From Planctomycetota bacterium (lineage in GTDB: Bacteria; Planctomycetota; B15-G4), in contig JAJDEP010000013.1 of assembly GCA_029259715.1 (NCBI GenBank), forward strand, positions 1 to 64,000: a stretch of 64,000 nt of DNA. Direction: 5' to 3'. Within the stretch, counting starts at the first letter, position 1. Each line of letters begins with the position of its first letter. Both the position numbers and the translations under genes were made by a program. The notes under the pieces are model-generated. The model was given only the letters and a program-made list of their open reading frames with translations. It ran no database searches and was not told the origin of the DNA. This document shows, in pieces, positions 54,887 to 64,000 of the stretch.

Positions 54887-56265
54887 GCGGGGCTCCCATC
54901 GCCGACGCGGTCCCCGGAGGTCTCGCTCGAATTCGGCATGCCCGCTCTTGGGTCGATCGCCTTTGGGTCCATCACCGTCGGAACGGCATCGGCGAATGCC
55001 GCGATCACGGCGTCGATGGACGCCTCGTCGTGGGCCGTCGACACGAAGGCCACTTCGTAGGCCGAGGGCGCCATCCACACGCCGCGATCGAGCATGGCCC
55101 GGTGCAGGCGTCCGTAGCGCTCGGCCGACTCGGGACGGATCTTGTGGAACGCCCGGGGCGTCTCGCCATCCTGCAGGCACAGCCACAGGATCGAACCGAC
55201 CCGAGCCACCGTGCCCGGCACGCCGGCCTGCGCCAACCCCCGCTCGAGGCCGGCCTGCAGCCGCGCCCCCAGCTCGTCGAGGCGTTCGTAGGTGCCGTCC
55301 TCGCTGAGCACGTCGAGGGTCGCGATGCCCGCGGCCATGGCCACAGGATTCCCCGACAGCGTGCCGGCCTGATAGACGGGGCCGTCGGGCGTGAGCTGAT
55401 CCATCAGCGCGGCGGGCCCGAGGTAGGCGCCCACGGGCATGCCGCCGCCGACGATCTTCCCCACCGTGACGAGGTCGGGCGTGATGCCCGTGCGTTGCGT
55501 CATGCCTCCCGGGCCGACCCGGAATCCGGAGATGACCTCGTCGAACAGCAACAGCGCGCCGTGCTGGGTGGTCAGCTCGCGCAGGTGCTGCAGGAACTCG
55601 AGGCGCTGGACCAGCAGGCCGGCGTTGGCGGGGAGCGGCTCGATGGCCACCAGGGCGATCTCGTCACCCTTCTCGGCGAAGAGCTGTTCGGCCGCCGCCA
55701 CGTCGTCGAGGGGCAGGACCTCGGTGAGTGCCGTGAAGGCCTCGGGCACGCCCGCCGAGCTGGGCGTGCCGAAGGTCGCGAGTCCCGAGCCCCCCTTCAC
55801 CAGCAGCGGGTCGGCGTGGCCGTGGTAGCAGCCGTCGAACTTGACGATGCGCGAGCGGCCGGTGGCGCCGCGCGCCAGGCGCACCGCGCTCATGCAGGCC
55901 TCGGTGCCGCTGGAGGTGAAGCGCACGCGGTCGGCCAGCGGGTAGCGCTCGAGGATCCGCTCGGCCAGCGCGATCTCGCCCGGGCAGGTCGCTCCGAACG
56001 TCATGCCGTCGCGCACGGCCGCCTCCACCGCCGCCACCACGCGTGGGTGGGCGTGGCCGAGGATGAGCGGTCCCCACGAACCGACCATGTCGATGTAACG
56101 GCGGCCTTCGACGTCCGTCACCGTAGCGCCCGCCCCCTTGGCGACGAGGGGCGGGTCGCCGGGCACGGCGCCGAACGCACGCACCGGGCTCGACACGCCC
56201 CCCGGCATGACTTGTCGCGACCGTGCCAGCAGGTCCTGGTGTGAGCGTTCCGGCTCGGAGGTCAT
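54883..56265 (-). CDS. hemL: Glutamate-1-semialdehyde 2,1-aminomutase
   Basis: VMPGGVSSPVRAFGAVPGDPPLVAKGAGATVTDVEGRRYIDMVGSWGPLILGHAHPRV; LVTVGKIVGGGMPVGAYLG. Confidence 0.96.
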   Translation of the reverse strand: MTSEPERSHQDLLARSRQVMPGGVSSPVRAFGAVPGDPPLVAKGAGATVTDVEGRRYIDMVGSWGPLILGHAHPRVVAAVEAAVRDGMTFGATCPGEIALAERILERYPLADRVRFTSSGTEACMSAVRLARGATGRSRIVKFDGCYHGHADPLLVKGGSGLATFGTPSSAGVPEAFTALTEVLPLDDVAAAEQLFAEKGDEIALVAIEPLPANAGLLVQRLEFLQHLRELTTQHGALLLFDEVISGFRVGPGGMTQRTGITPDLVTVGKIVGGGMPVGAYLGPAALMDQLTPDGPVYQAGTLSGNPVAMAAGIATLDVLSEDGTYERLDELGARLQAGLERGLAQAGVPGTVARVGSILWLCLQDGETPRAFHKIRPESAERYGRLHRAMLDRGVWMAPSAYEVAFVSTAHDEASIDAVIAAFADAVPTVMDPKAIDPRAGMPNSSETSGDRVGDGSPA

Positions 56266-57236
56266 CGCAGCCAGCCCTCTGCCAGCGCTTCGCGCGCGTG
56301 ATAGCTGATGATCAGGTCGGCCCCGGCCCGCGCCATCGAGCCGAGGATCTCGGACACCATGGCGGCCTCGTCCACCCAGCCCTTCTCGGCCGCCGCCTTC
56401 ACCATGGAGTATTCGCCGGACACGTTGTAGGCCGCCAACGGCAGCAGGCTGCGCTCGGAGATCTCGGCGATCACGTCGAGGTAGGCCAGCGCCGGCTTGA
56501 CCATCAACATGTCGGCGCCCTCGGCCTCGTCGAGCAGGCTCTCGAGCACGGCCTGGCGACGGTTGCGCGGGTCGAGCTGGTAGCTCTTGCGGTCGCCGGC
56601 TTTCGGCGCGCTGGCGGCGGCGTCGCGGAAGGGCCCGTAGAACGCCGAGGCGAACTTGGTCGAGTAGGAGAGGATCGCCGTGTCCTGGAAGCCCTTCTCA
56701 TCGAGGGCGTGGCGGATGGCCTCGACGCGCAGGTCCATCATGTCGCTGGGCGCCACGACGTCAGCGCCGGCCTGCGCGTGCGCCACGGCCATGGCCTCCA
56801 GCAGGGGCAGCGTCTCGTCGTTGAGCACGTTCCCGTCACGCAGGACGCCGCAATGACCGTGGTCCATCGAACCGCACAGGCACACGTCCGTCATGACCAG
56901 CAAGCGGTCACCGTAGGCGCCTTTCAAGGCCTCCACGGCCCGAGGCACGAGTCCCTCCCGATCGACGGCCGCCGAGGCCCTGTCGTCCTTGGACGCATCG
57001 TCGAACACGCCGAAGAGCAGCACCGACGAGAGCCCGGCGTCGACGTCGCGGTCGATCTCGTCCACGAGGCGCTCGATCCCCGTGCGCTCGATCCCCGGCA
57101 TGGACGGCACCGGCTCGCTCCCGCCCCCCTCCATGACGAAGTGCGGTTGGATCAGCTGCGAGGCGTGCAGGTGCGTCTCGGCTACGGCCTCGCGCAGGGC
57201 GGGCGATCGACGCAGGCGGCGGGGGCGGCGGGTCAT
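56262..57236 (-). CDS. hemB: Porphobilinogen synthase (delta-aminolevulinate dehydratase)
   Basis: RPRRLRRSPALREAVAETHLHASQLIQPHFV; VMTDVCLCGSMDHGHCGV; MMVKPALAYLDVI-like MLMVKPALAYLDVI. Confidence 0.96.
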   Translation of the reverse strand: MTRRPRRLRRSPALREAVAETHLHASQLIQPHFVMEGGGSEPVPSMPGIERTGIERLVDEIDRDVDAGLSSVLLFGVFDDASKDDRASAAVDREGLVPRAVEALKGAYGDRLLVMTDVCLCGSMDHGHCGVLRDGNVLNDETLPLLEAMAVAHAQAGADVVAPSDMMDLRVEAIRHALDEKGFQDTAILSYSTKFASAFYGPFRDAAASAPKAGDRKSYQLDPRNRRQAVLESLLDEAEGADMLMVKPALAYLDVIAEISERSLLPLAAYNVSGEYSMVKAAAEKGWVDEAAMVSEILGSMARAGADLIISYHAREALAEGWLR

Positions 57237-58894
57237 GGGCTCTGCTCCGCAAGGCGGGTGGACGAAGGGGTGACGAGGGCGGCCAAGGCGGCCACGGCGG
57301 CTTCGCTGCGATCGGACCCGGCCGCGAGGGGCAGGCGCGGCAGCCCGAGGGCGTCGAGGGTCGCCGCGGTGGTGGCCCCGAGGGCGAGGCGCCGTCGCGG
57401 ACCGTCGGACTCGAGGCCCAGGGCGTGGCAGACGGTGACGGCGGACGGGCTCATGTACACGCGCACCTCGAGCGGTCCCGATGCATCCGCGCCGCCGGAG
57501 CGGCACGGCACGGCGCGGTAGACCTCCAGCCGGCGCACGGTGGCGCCGCGGGCCTCCAGCGTGGTGGGCAGATCGGGCAGGGCGTCCTCCCCGCAGGGGA
57601 ACAACACACGGGCGCCGGATGCCAGCGGCAACGCCGCCGCCAGTTCGGCCGCGCCGGCGCTGCCCACGTGATCGGCGCTCCACCCACCCTCGGCGAGGAC
57701 ACCAGCCGTCGACGCCCCCACGGCGGCAACGCGAACGCCGGCCGGAGAACATCGCCCGGCGAGGGCTCGGGCGGCGGCGCGACTCGTGACCGCCACCCAG
57801 TCGCCGGCCTTCAAGTCGGCCAGCAACGCGTCGAGCGCGGCCACGCCCGCCGGCACCGCCTCGATCTCCAGCACCGCGCGGTGGACGACGTCGGCGCCGA
57901 GCCCCGCCAGGCGGGCACCGAGGGCCGTGCCCCCGGACGACACGCCGACGAGTTCGACGCTGCATCCCGCCAGCGGACCGGCGCCGGTCGGGCGCCCTGA
58001 GACCAGGTCCTCCCACGCGACGTCGACGGCGGCCTGCGGGTCGCGGCCGACACCGCGCGCCCAGCGGGCCGGCAGCCCCCGGCTCGGGCAGTCGGCACCG
58101 GCGAAGAGGTGCGCCGCCCAGCCCGCGTCCGTCTTCGTCACTTGGGCGCCCAGGGGCAGATTGCAGCCGCCGCCCGCCCGTTGCAGCAGCGAGCGTTCGG
58201 CGACGACGGCGTCGGCGGTCTGTTGGTCGTGCAAGCGCCGGTGCATCAGGGCGCTCACGGCCTCGTCGTCGACGCGGGTCTGCACCGCGAGGGCGCCCTG
58301 GGCCGGCGCCGGCACGAAGCTCTCGGGCGGCAGCTCCGCCACCACGAGGCCCGAGAGGTCGAGCTCCAGGCGCCTCACGCCGGCCGCCGCCAGGACCACG
58401 GCGTCATACGCGCCGGCCCGCAGCTGCTCCACCCGCGTCGGCACGTTGCCCCGCAGGTGCTCGGGTTTCAGGTCCGGACGCAGGGCGACCAGTTGGGCCC
58501 GGCGCCGCGGCGCGCTCGTGCCGACCCGGGCGCCGACCTTGATCGGCAGCAGGGGCGCGTCGACGTCGTGCGCCGCCGGCGACATGATCAGCAACTCGGC
58601 GCTCGGACCCCGCACGGGGATGGCGGACACCGTCAGGCGGGGCGGGTTCTCGGTGGCCAGGTCCTTGTGGCTGTGCACCGCAAGATCGACCGATCCGTCC
58701 AGCAGCGACTGCTCGATCTCCGCCGTGAAGAAGGCCTTGCCGTCGACCTGCGTGAGCGGGATGTCCGTGATGCGATCGCCGCGGGTCTTGATCACGACGA
58801 TCTCGGTCTCGGCCTCGGGCGCCAGCCAACCGCTCACCGTGTGCGCCTGCCAGAGGGCGAGATCGCTCCCGCGTGTTCCCAGGCGCACCTTCAC
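57233..58894 (-). CDS. hemCD: Fused hydroxymethylbilane synthase / uroporphyrinogen-III synthase (HemC-HemD)
   Basis: KVRLGTRGSDLALWQAHTVSGWL; LAVHSHKDLATE; GAGGGCNLPLGAQ-type Cys (RAGGGCNLPLGAQ); then HemD-like GCSVELVGVSSGGTALGARLAGLGADVV. GTG start overlaps hemA stop. Confidence 0.9.
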   Translation of the reverse strand: MKVRLGTRGSDLALWQAHTVSGWLAPEAETEIVVIKTRGDRITDIPLTQVDGKAFFTAEIEQSLLDGSVDLAVHSHKDLATENPPRLTVSAIPVRGPSAELLIMSPAAHDVDAPLLPIKVGARVGTSAPRRRAQLVALRPDLKPEHLRGNVPTRVEQLRAGAYDAVVLAAAGVRRLELDLSGLVVAELPPESFVPAPAQGALAVQTRVDDEAVSALMHRRLHDQQTADAVVAERSLLQRAGGGCNLPLGAQVTKTDAGWAAHLFAGADCPSRGLPARWARGVGRDPQAAVDVAWEDLVSGRPTGAGPLAGCSVELVGVSSGGTALGARLAGLGADVVHRAVLEIEAVPAGVAALDALLADLKAGDWVAVTSRAAARALAGRCSPAGVRVAAVGASTAGVLAEGGWSADHVGSAGAAELAAALPLASGARVLFPCGEDALPDLPTTLEARGATVRRLEVYRAVPCRSGGADASGPLEVRVYMSPSAVTVCHALGLESDGPRRRLALGATTAATLDALGLPRLPLAAGSDRSEAAVAALAALVTPSSTRLAEQSP

Positions 58895-60159
58895 GCTTCG
58901 CCCCCACTGTTGCCGTCGCCGCCGTCCTCTTCGTCGTGTTCCCCGTGACCGTTGCTCGACATGTCCGTCGCGAGCTGCTTCAGCGCGGAGATGGGCAGGT
59001 GCATGAGCCGCTTGAAGGTGGAGCGGGCCCAGCGCTCGACGGCCGCGCGATCGGGGTCGTCGAGATGGGCCAGGCGCCCGGTCAGCAGGCCCGCGAGTTC
59101 GCGATCGAGGATCTCGTTCGTGGCCTCCTGCAGGTCGCTCACCGCCGGCGCCGCGGCGGACTCGCCCACCCGCCGGGAGAACACCTCCACCTTCTCGTCG
59201 ACGAGGCGCTCGGCGCTGCCGGCCGCGTCGAGGCGCAGCAGGCGGTTGTGCTCGGCGGCGGCGCGCAGGTCGTCGATGCCGACGTAGATCACGGTGCCGC
59301 CGCCCACCGTCTCGATGTCCCGGGGCACGGCGAGGTCGATGGCGATGAGCGGACGGCCCGACGGCGTGAGCCGCGCGAGGTTCGCCACCGCGCGGGCGTC
59401 GAGCACGGCGGCCGGGCTGCCGGTGGCGCTGAGCACGGCATCGACGGGGTGGCGGCCCGCGGCGAAGTCCTCCAGCGACACGGCCTGGGCCGCGCACTCG
59501 GCGGCCAGCGCCCGCCCGCGCTCGGTGGTGCGGTTGGCGATGAAGGCCGGGGCGAAGCCGGCGTCGCCGAGCACCCGCGCGAGCAGGTTGCCCATGCGTC
59601 CGGCCCCCACCACCCCCACCACGGGCGGTCCGGCGTCGACGGCCGCCTCGAGCCGGCGCGCCAACTCGGAGACGGCCAGGCTCACCACCGAGACAGGGTG
59701 GCGTGCCAGGTCGGTCTCGCTGCGCACGCGCTTGCCCACCGCGAGGGCGTGGTGGAACAGCGGGCTGAGCAGCGGTCCCACGAGCCCCATGTCCGCCGAG
59801 TGACCATAGGCCTCGCGCACCTGGGCCACGATCTGGTCCTCGCCGATGACGAGCGAGTCGAGGGATGCCGCCACCCGGAACAGGTGCCGCGCGGCCTCGC
59901 GCCCGACGTGCAGGCGCAGGCCGGGGCACGCCAGGCTGCGGGCCAGGACGTCGAGGTCGGCCTCACCGGGCGGCTCGCCCTCCTCGCGCGCGTAGATCAC
60001 CTCGACGCGATTGCACGTGGCCAGGAAGACCAGCTCCGACGCGCCGAGGGCGTCGGCGAGATCGCGCAGCGCCTTGTCGTCCGCCGGGCGGACGACTTGC
60101 TGCAACCCCTCCACGTTCGTGCCGTGGATGGAGAGTCCGGCGATGGCGATGCGGTCCAT
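58891..60159 (-). CDS. hemA: Glutamyl-tRNA reductase
   Basis: LVFLATCNRVEVIYA; ASLDSLVIGEDQIVAQVREAY; VGVVGAGRMGNLLARVLGDAG. Confidence 0.95.
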   Translation of the reverse strand: MDRIAIAGLSIHGTNVEGLQQVVRPADDKALRDLADALGASELVFLATCNRVEVIYAREEGEPPGEADLDVLARSLACPGLRLHVGREAARHLFRVAASLDSLVIGEDQIVAQVREAYGHSADMGLVGPLLSPLFHHALAVGKRVRSETDLARHPVSVVSLAVSELARRLEAAVDAGPPVVGVVGAGRMGNLLARVLGDAGFAPAFIANRTTERGRALAAECAAQAVSLEDFAAGRHPVDAVLSATGSPAAVLDARAVANLARLTPSGRPLIAIDLAVPRDIETVGGGTVIYVGIDDLRAAAEHNRLLRLDAAGSAERLVDEKVEVFSRRVGESAAAPAVSDLQEATNEILDRELAGLLTGRLAHLDDPDRAAVERWARSTFKRLMHLPISALKQLATDMSSNGHGEHDEEDGGDGNSGGEA

Positions 60160-60262
60160 AGCGCCGGAAGTCTAGCCCGCCGCGAGGCCCTGACTGTCAC
60201 GGCAATGTCACGGCGGCGCGGTCCGGCGCGAGCACGCCCGTCTGCGGCCCTTACGCGCCGCT

Positions 60263-61438
60263 CTATTCGCCGAGCATCTCGGCGACGTGCGGCTCGAGCA
60301 GTTCCGCCAGGGCGGCATGGCCGGCGACGTTGAGGTGGTAGTCCTTGAGCCAGTAGAGCGGCCTGTCGGGCCGGCTGCGGGCGGCGAGACCCGGGGTGGC
60401 GTCGAAGGTGCGGACGCCCTGCTCATCCAGCGCGGCCATGACACGCCGGGCCAGAGCGAGGCTCGCGCCGAACTGCTCCTCCGTCAGCTGCAGCTTCTCG
60501 AGCAGGGTGCGGTGCAGCTCGCGGTCGTCGTCGACGTCGACGTGGGGCTTGCTGGGCAGCAGCACCACCATGAACGGGATCTGCCGCTCGGCGCAGATCG
60601 ACGCCATCTCGTCGTAGCACTCCATCACCGCCGAAAAGGTCAGCTCGATCTCGGCCGGGAAGTGCTTGAGGCGGTAGGGCTGGTTGTAGCCGTTGCCGAT
60701 GATGGTCCGGCCCCAGCGGTCGTTGTCGCTGCCGATCGAGTCGACGGCGGCCGTGAGCACCTCGCGATAGGACTCGGGAAAGGTCGGGCGCTCGCGCTTG
60801 TTGAAGAAGTCGGCCACGCCCGTGACGCCGCCGAAGTCGTTGCCGCTGAAGAGCACGGCGATGAAGGCGTCGGGCTGCAGCTCGAGGGCGTTGCGCAGCA
60901 CGCCGATGTGGTTGTAGGGGTGGCTGGCCCCGATGCCCGCATTGATCACGTCATAGGGGCGTTCGGTTCCCGTCGCCTGCTTCGATGCCGCGCGCAGGCT
61001 GTGCTCGAGCACGTTCACGAACGACTCCCGGTTCCACACGAAGCCCTCGGTGTGCGAGTCGCCCGTCACGAGGATGCGCGGTCCCCGCTTCTCGACGAGC
61101 GTCGGCTGGTCCTCGCGGTAGCCGCGGTTGTTCGTCTTCAGGCGCAGCTTGCGCCGGGGGTGCTCGGGCCAGGGATGGGTGTGGTCCGCGTCCGGCAGCA
61201 GCGCGATGTACGACTGCGGGTCGTAGCGGTGGCGCGGCGTCTTGCGCACGGAGAGGCAGGCGAACAACCGCACCGCCACCTCCTCGGTGAGCACGTCGCC
61301 CTCGAATTGCGCCGGGCTGACGAAGTCGCTGGGCGACCCCTCCGGACTGCAGGCCGCAACGAGCAGCGCGGCCGCCAGCAAGGCCGACAGCAGGGTCGCC
61401 GACGGGAGGGCCGACCCGACCGCCGCGAAACGGCTCAC
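60263..61438 (-). CDS. SGNH-family lipoprotein/hydrolase
   Basis: GTG start; VGSALPSATLLSALLAAALLVAAC lipobox; ILVTGDSHTEGFVWN; VLFSGNDFGG; KDYHLNVAGHAAL. Confidence 0.8.
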   Translation of the reverse strand: MSRFAAVGSALPSATLLSALLAAALLVAACSPEGSPSDFVSPAQFEGDVLTEEVAVRLFACLSVRKTPRHRYDPQSYIALLPDADHTHPWPEHPRRKLRLKTNNRGYREDQPTLVEKRGPRILVTGDSHTEGFVWNRESFVNVLEHSLRAASKQATGTERPYDVINAGIGASHPYNHIGVLRNALELQPDAFIAVLFSGNDFGGVTGVADFFNKRERPTFPESYREVLTAAVDSIGSDNDRWGRTIIGNGYNQPYRLKHFPAEIELTFSAVMECYDEMASICAERQIPFMVVLLPSKPHVDVDDDRELHRTLLEKLQLTEEQFGASLALARRVMAALDEQGVRTFDATPGLAARSRPDRPLYWLKDYHLNVAGHAALAELLEPHVAEMLGE

Positions 61439-62916
61439 GCCACCACGCCTCGCTCGGCCCGCAGGGCTGCTGCCGCCGCCGCCACGTCGTCGACGGCGTT
61501 CTGCACGTGCCGACGGCGCGTGCGGAAGGAGAGCACGCAGATGCGCGCGAGATGACGCCCGTCGACCTGGCATCCCGTGAGCATGACGCGTTGACGCTGC
61601 AACACACGGGCGAGCAACGCGTCGGTGGCCTCGTTCTCCTCCATGGTCGAGGCGCCGGGCCACGTCAGATGGAAGGCGAGCAAGGAGAGCTGCGGCGGCG
61701 CGTCGAGGACGATGCCGGAGACCCGCGAAAGGGCCTCGGCCGCGAACAGCGCCAGCTCGCGCTTCTCGGCCAACGCCGCCCGGAACTTCGCCGCGCCGTA
61801 GAGCTTCAGCGGCAGCCACAGTCCCAGGCCCCGGTAGGGCCGCGAGAGCTCGGGCGTGTACTGGCTCGGGTCGTAGAACTCGGCGTTCAGGTCGGGCAGG
61901 TAGTCGGCGTGGCCGGCATGGGCCGCGCGCAGGAGCTCGCCGTCGCGGACGATGAGCGCGCCCGTGCCGTAGGGCAGGAACATGCCCTTGTGCGGATCGA
62001 GGGCCACCGAATCGGTGCGCGGGAGGCCGGCCAGCAGCGGCCGCAACTCGGGCACCATGTGGAAGCACGCCCCGTAGGCGCCGTCGACGTGGTGCCACAG
62101 GCCGCGCGCCTCACACAGGTCGCCGATGGCCTCGAGAGGATCGACGGCGCCGGTGTTCGTGGTGCCCGCGCTCGAGACCACCATGAAGGGGCGCAGTCCC
62201 TCGTCGAAGTCGTCGGCGATGGCGTCGGCGAGCTCGGACACGTCCATGCGGCAGTGCTCGTCGACGCCGATGACCCGCACCCGGTCGCCGAGGATGCCCG
62301 CGAGCCGCGCCGACTTGGCCACGCAGTGGTGCGCGTGGGTCGAGGTGTACAGCACACCGTCGCGCAGCCGCTCACCCAGGTGGTGCTCGCGGGCCGTGAC
62401 GATGGCGCTGAAATTGGCCATGGAGCCCCCGCTGGTGAGCAGGCCCCGGGCTGAGGTCGGGTAACCCATCCACTCGGCCAGCCACGACAACACGTTGGCT
62501 TCGAGCTGCACGAGCGCCGGCGCCGCCTGCCACACGCCGGTGAAGCGGTTGGTCGTGGCTGCGATGAACTCCGCGAGGCCCGAGGGATACAGCCCGCCGC
62601 CGGGGACGTAGGCCATGTACCCCGGCCCCGTGGTGGTGAAGGAGTGCCCGACCCATTCGTTGAACAACGGATCGAGCAGCTGGTCGAGGGGCGTGCCGGT
62701 GTCGGGCGGCGGCTCGGCCAGCCGGCGGCACAGGTCGGCGACGTCGACGTTGCCGCTGGCCGGTGCGTTGTCGAGGCCTGAGAGATGTTCGACCACGCGG
62801 CGCAGCACGTCGGCGCCCATGGCCTGCATCTCCTCGGGCGCAAACTCGAGGTCGGCCGGGTCGTCGTCGCGCGCGTGTTCGCCGCGGGGACCGGAAGGAG
62901 AGTCGGGTGGTGTCAC
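61435..62916 (-). CDS. PLP-dependent group II amino-acid decarboxylase
   Basis: GLLTSGGSMANFSAIVTARE; HVDGAYGACF; VALDPHKGMFLPYGTGALIVRD. Confidence 0.92.
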   Translation of the reverse strand: MTPPDSPSGPRGEHARDDDPADLEFAPEEMQAMGADVLRRVVEHLSGLDNAPASGNVDVADLCRRLAEPPPDTGTPLDQLLDPLFNEWVGHSFTTTGPGYMAYVPGGGLYPSGLAEFIAATTNRFTGVWQAAPALVQLEANVLSWLAEWMGYPTSARGLLTSGGSMANFSAIVTAREHHLGERLRDGVLYTSTHAHHCVAKSARLAGILGDRVRVIGVDEHCRMDVSELADAIADDFDEGLRPFMVVSSAGTTNTGAVDPLEAIGDLCEARGLWHHVDGAYGACFHMVPELRPLLAGLPRTDSVALDPHKGMFLPYGTGALIVRDGELLRAAHAGHADYLPDLNAEFYDPSQYTPELSRPYRGLGLWLPLKLYGAAKFRAALAEKRELALFAAEALSRVSGIVLDAPPQLSLLAFHLTWPGASTMEENEATDALLARVLQRQRVMLTGCQVDGRHLARICVLSFRTRRRHVQNAVDDVAAAAAALRAERGVVA

Positions 62917-62968
62917 GGACGCGGGAACCAGCGGGGAGACTGCGACAGCGCCGCCCCCGTCCCTTGCG

Positions 62969-64000
62969 TCAGGAGGCTTCGAGCTGCCCGCGGAAAGCCG
63001 CCGACACCTTCTTGCGCTTGCTCGAGCTGGAAGGATAACCCTTCGACGCCGACAACGCCGCCCCCACCGCCTTGTCCAGGGCTTCGCCGATGGCCTGCCA
63101 TTCCGCCAGCTGCTGGTGGTATTCGATGGTGAGGATCACGTTCCACACGGCGGCTCGCTGGGCATCGTCGTAGTCGTACTGCTCGAACAGCCACTGGGCC
63201 TGCTCGCGGTGATCGCTCAGGTCGAGCAGCGCCTCGGCCTCCAGATCGAAGAGGGGCCGGGCGACGTCCCCCTGTCCGAGTCGTTCGAGCAACTCGCCGG
63301 AGGAGAGGCCTTCCAGCTCTTCGACGGCCTCGACGCCGCCCATGCACTCGGCGAAGAGCATCGTGATCGGACGGTTGTCGGGCATGCCGTTCTCGGGCGT
63401 CGCGCTCGGGCGATCCATCAGCGTCAGCAGCGACGGCTGCTGGTCCGGCGCGGCGAGGTCGAGGATCAGGTGCAGAGCGCAGCGGGCCAGGGCCCGGTCG
63501 CGAGGCAGGAAGCTCTCGTTCTCCGCCATGAATGAGAAGCTGGCCGGGGACTCGCTCTTGAGGTCTTCGGCGAGGTTCTCCCAGTGGCGCATGGGGCTGT
63601 TCGCGCGGTGCGCCCAGACATCACCGGACTTGCTGACCGTGGTGCCCAGGTCGGCGGGCGGTCCGCGCACGACGGGCGGCGGCCGGGTCCCCGTGGGCAG
63701 GAATCCCGACCAGCCCGGCCGGAACCAACCCGGCGTCTGCTGAGTGAACCAGTCGCCGCCCACCCAGGCCTTGCCGTGGGCCTGGATGTCGAGCTCGTCC
63801 ACGAGCCCGTCGCTGAACCACGGCGGCGGGTTGCCATAGCTGCCGAACACGATCAACTTGCGCACAAGATGCGCGAGGGTGTAGTAGCCGAGGCCGTGTT
63901 CGAGGAATTCCTCGCCGCGATCGATGATGTTCGGGTGCGCGATGTTGACCACCTGCGCGTCCCAGTTGCGCACGACGATGCCGTCGCGCAGATCGGCGGT
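62969..64000 (-). CDS. Uncharacterised protein, 5' end beyond the window
   Basis: Frame remains open upstream of the ORF-track start to the window edge (...ADLRDGIVVRNWDAQVVNIAHPNIIDRGEEFLEHGLGYYTLAHLVRKLIVFGSYGNPPPWFSDGLVDELDIQ). Confidence 0.65.
   Translation of the reverse strand, partial: TADLRDGIVVRNWDAQVVNIAHPNIIDRGEEFLEHGLGYYTLAHLVRKLIVFGSYGNPPPWFSDGLVDELDIQAHGKAWVGGDWFTQQTPGWFRPGWSGFLPTGTRPPPVVRGPPADLGTTVSKSGDVWAHRANSPMRHWENLAEDLKSESPASFSFMAENESFLPRDRALARCALHLILDLAAPDQQPSLLTLMDRPSATPENGMPDNRPITMLFAECMGGVEAVEELEGLSSGELLERLGQGDVARPLFDLEAEALLDLSDHREQAQWLFEQYDYDDAQRAAVWNVILTIEYHQQLAEWQAIGEALDKAVGAALSASKGYPSSSSKRKKVSAAFRGQLEAS

Noticed and set aside
1-64000. CRISPR arrays, tRNA/rRNA genes, IS elements or prophage
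   Set aside because: No regularly spaced direct repeats, cloverleaf-like segments, transposase/integrase motifs or terminal inverted repeats seen by eye; tRNAscan-SE and an IS search would be needed to exclude them fully.

Overview
This is a GC-rich bacterial window, about 64 kb, with essentially no non-coding DNA. Long chains of co-directional genes are joined by 4-nt ATGA/GTGA/TTGA start-stop overlaps. I infer a Planctomycetota-like chromosome from the gene content (modular secreted proteins, FG-GAP repeats, sulfatase, DUF1080-type domain), not from any marker analysis. Left end (1-16 kb): giant secreted modular proteins, small lipoproteins and a Ser/Thr kinase. 16-29 kb: two tandem SGNH hydrolases, a PutP-like symporter, gltX, a TrkA-type protein, a zincin/DUF1080-like protein, an RluA-type pseudouridine synthase and a radical SAM protein. 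29-38 kb: recD2, an rRNA methyltransferase, a VIT1/CCC1 transporter, a sulfatase and a saccharopine-dehydrogenase-like gene. 39-42 kb: small secreted proteins. 41.8-45.4 kb: a serine biosynthesis operon. 45.9-60.2 kb: a compact heme operon (hemA-hemCD-hemB-hemL-HK-RR-hemE-hemN-hemY) followed by a DUF2868/DUF3482 pair. 60-64 kb: SGNH, PLP decarboxylase and a truncated gene. The strongest discovery is a selenoprotein gene that the ORF track cuts in two at 33512..34117 (-). It is an AhpD/carboxymuconolactone-decarboxylase-type 'peroxidase-related' protein whose CxxC motif reads C-H-Y-UGA. The UGA is followed at the expected distance by a perfect 7-bp hairpin with a GGUCU loop, matching the E. coli fdhF SECIS apical loop as I remember it. 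The VIT1/CCC1 gene directly downstream has no ATG/GTG/TTG start for its conserved N-terminus. Other notable points are a two-component system embedded in the heme operon and a family of secreted beta-propeller proteins with permuted accessory domains and a shared C-terminal module.
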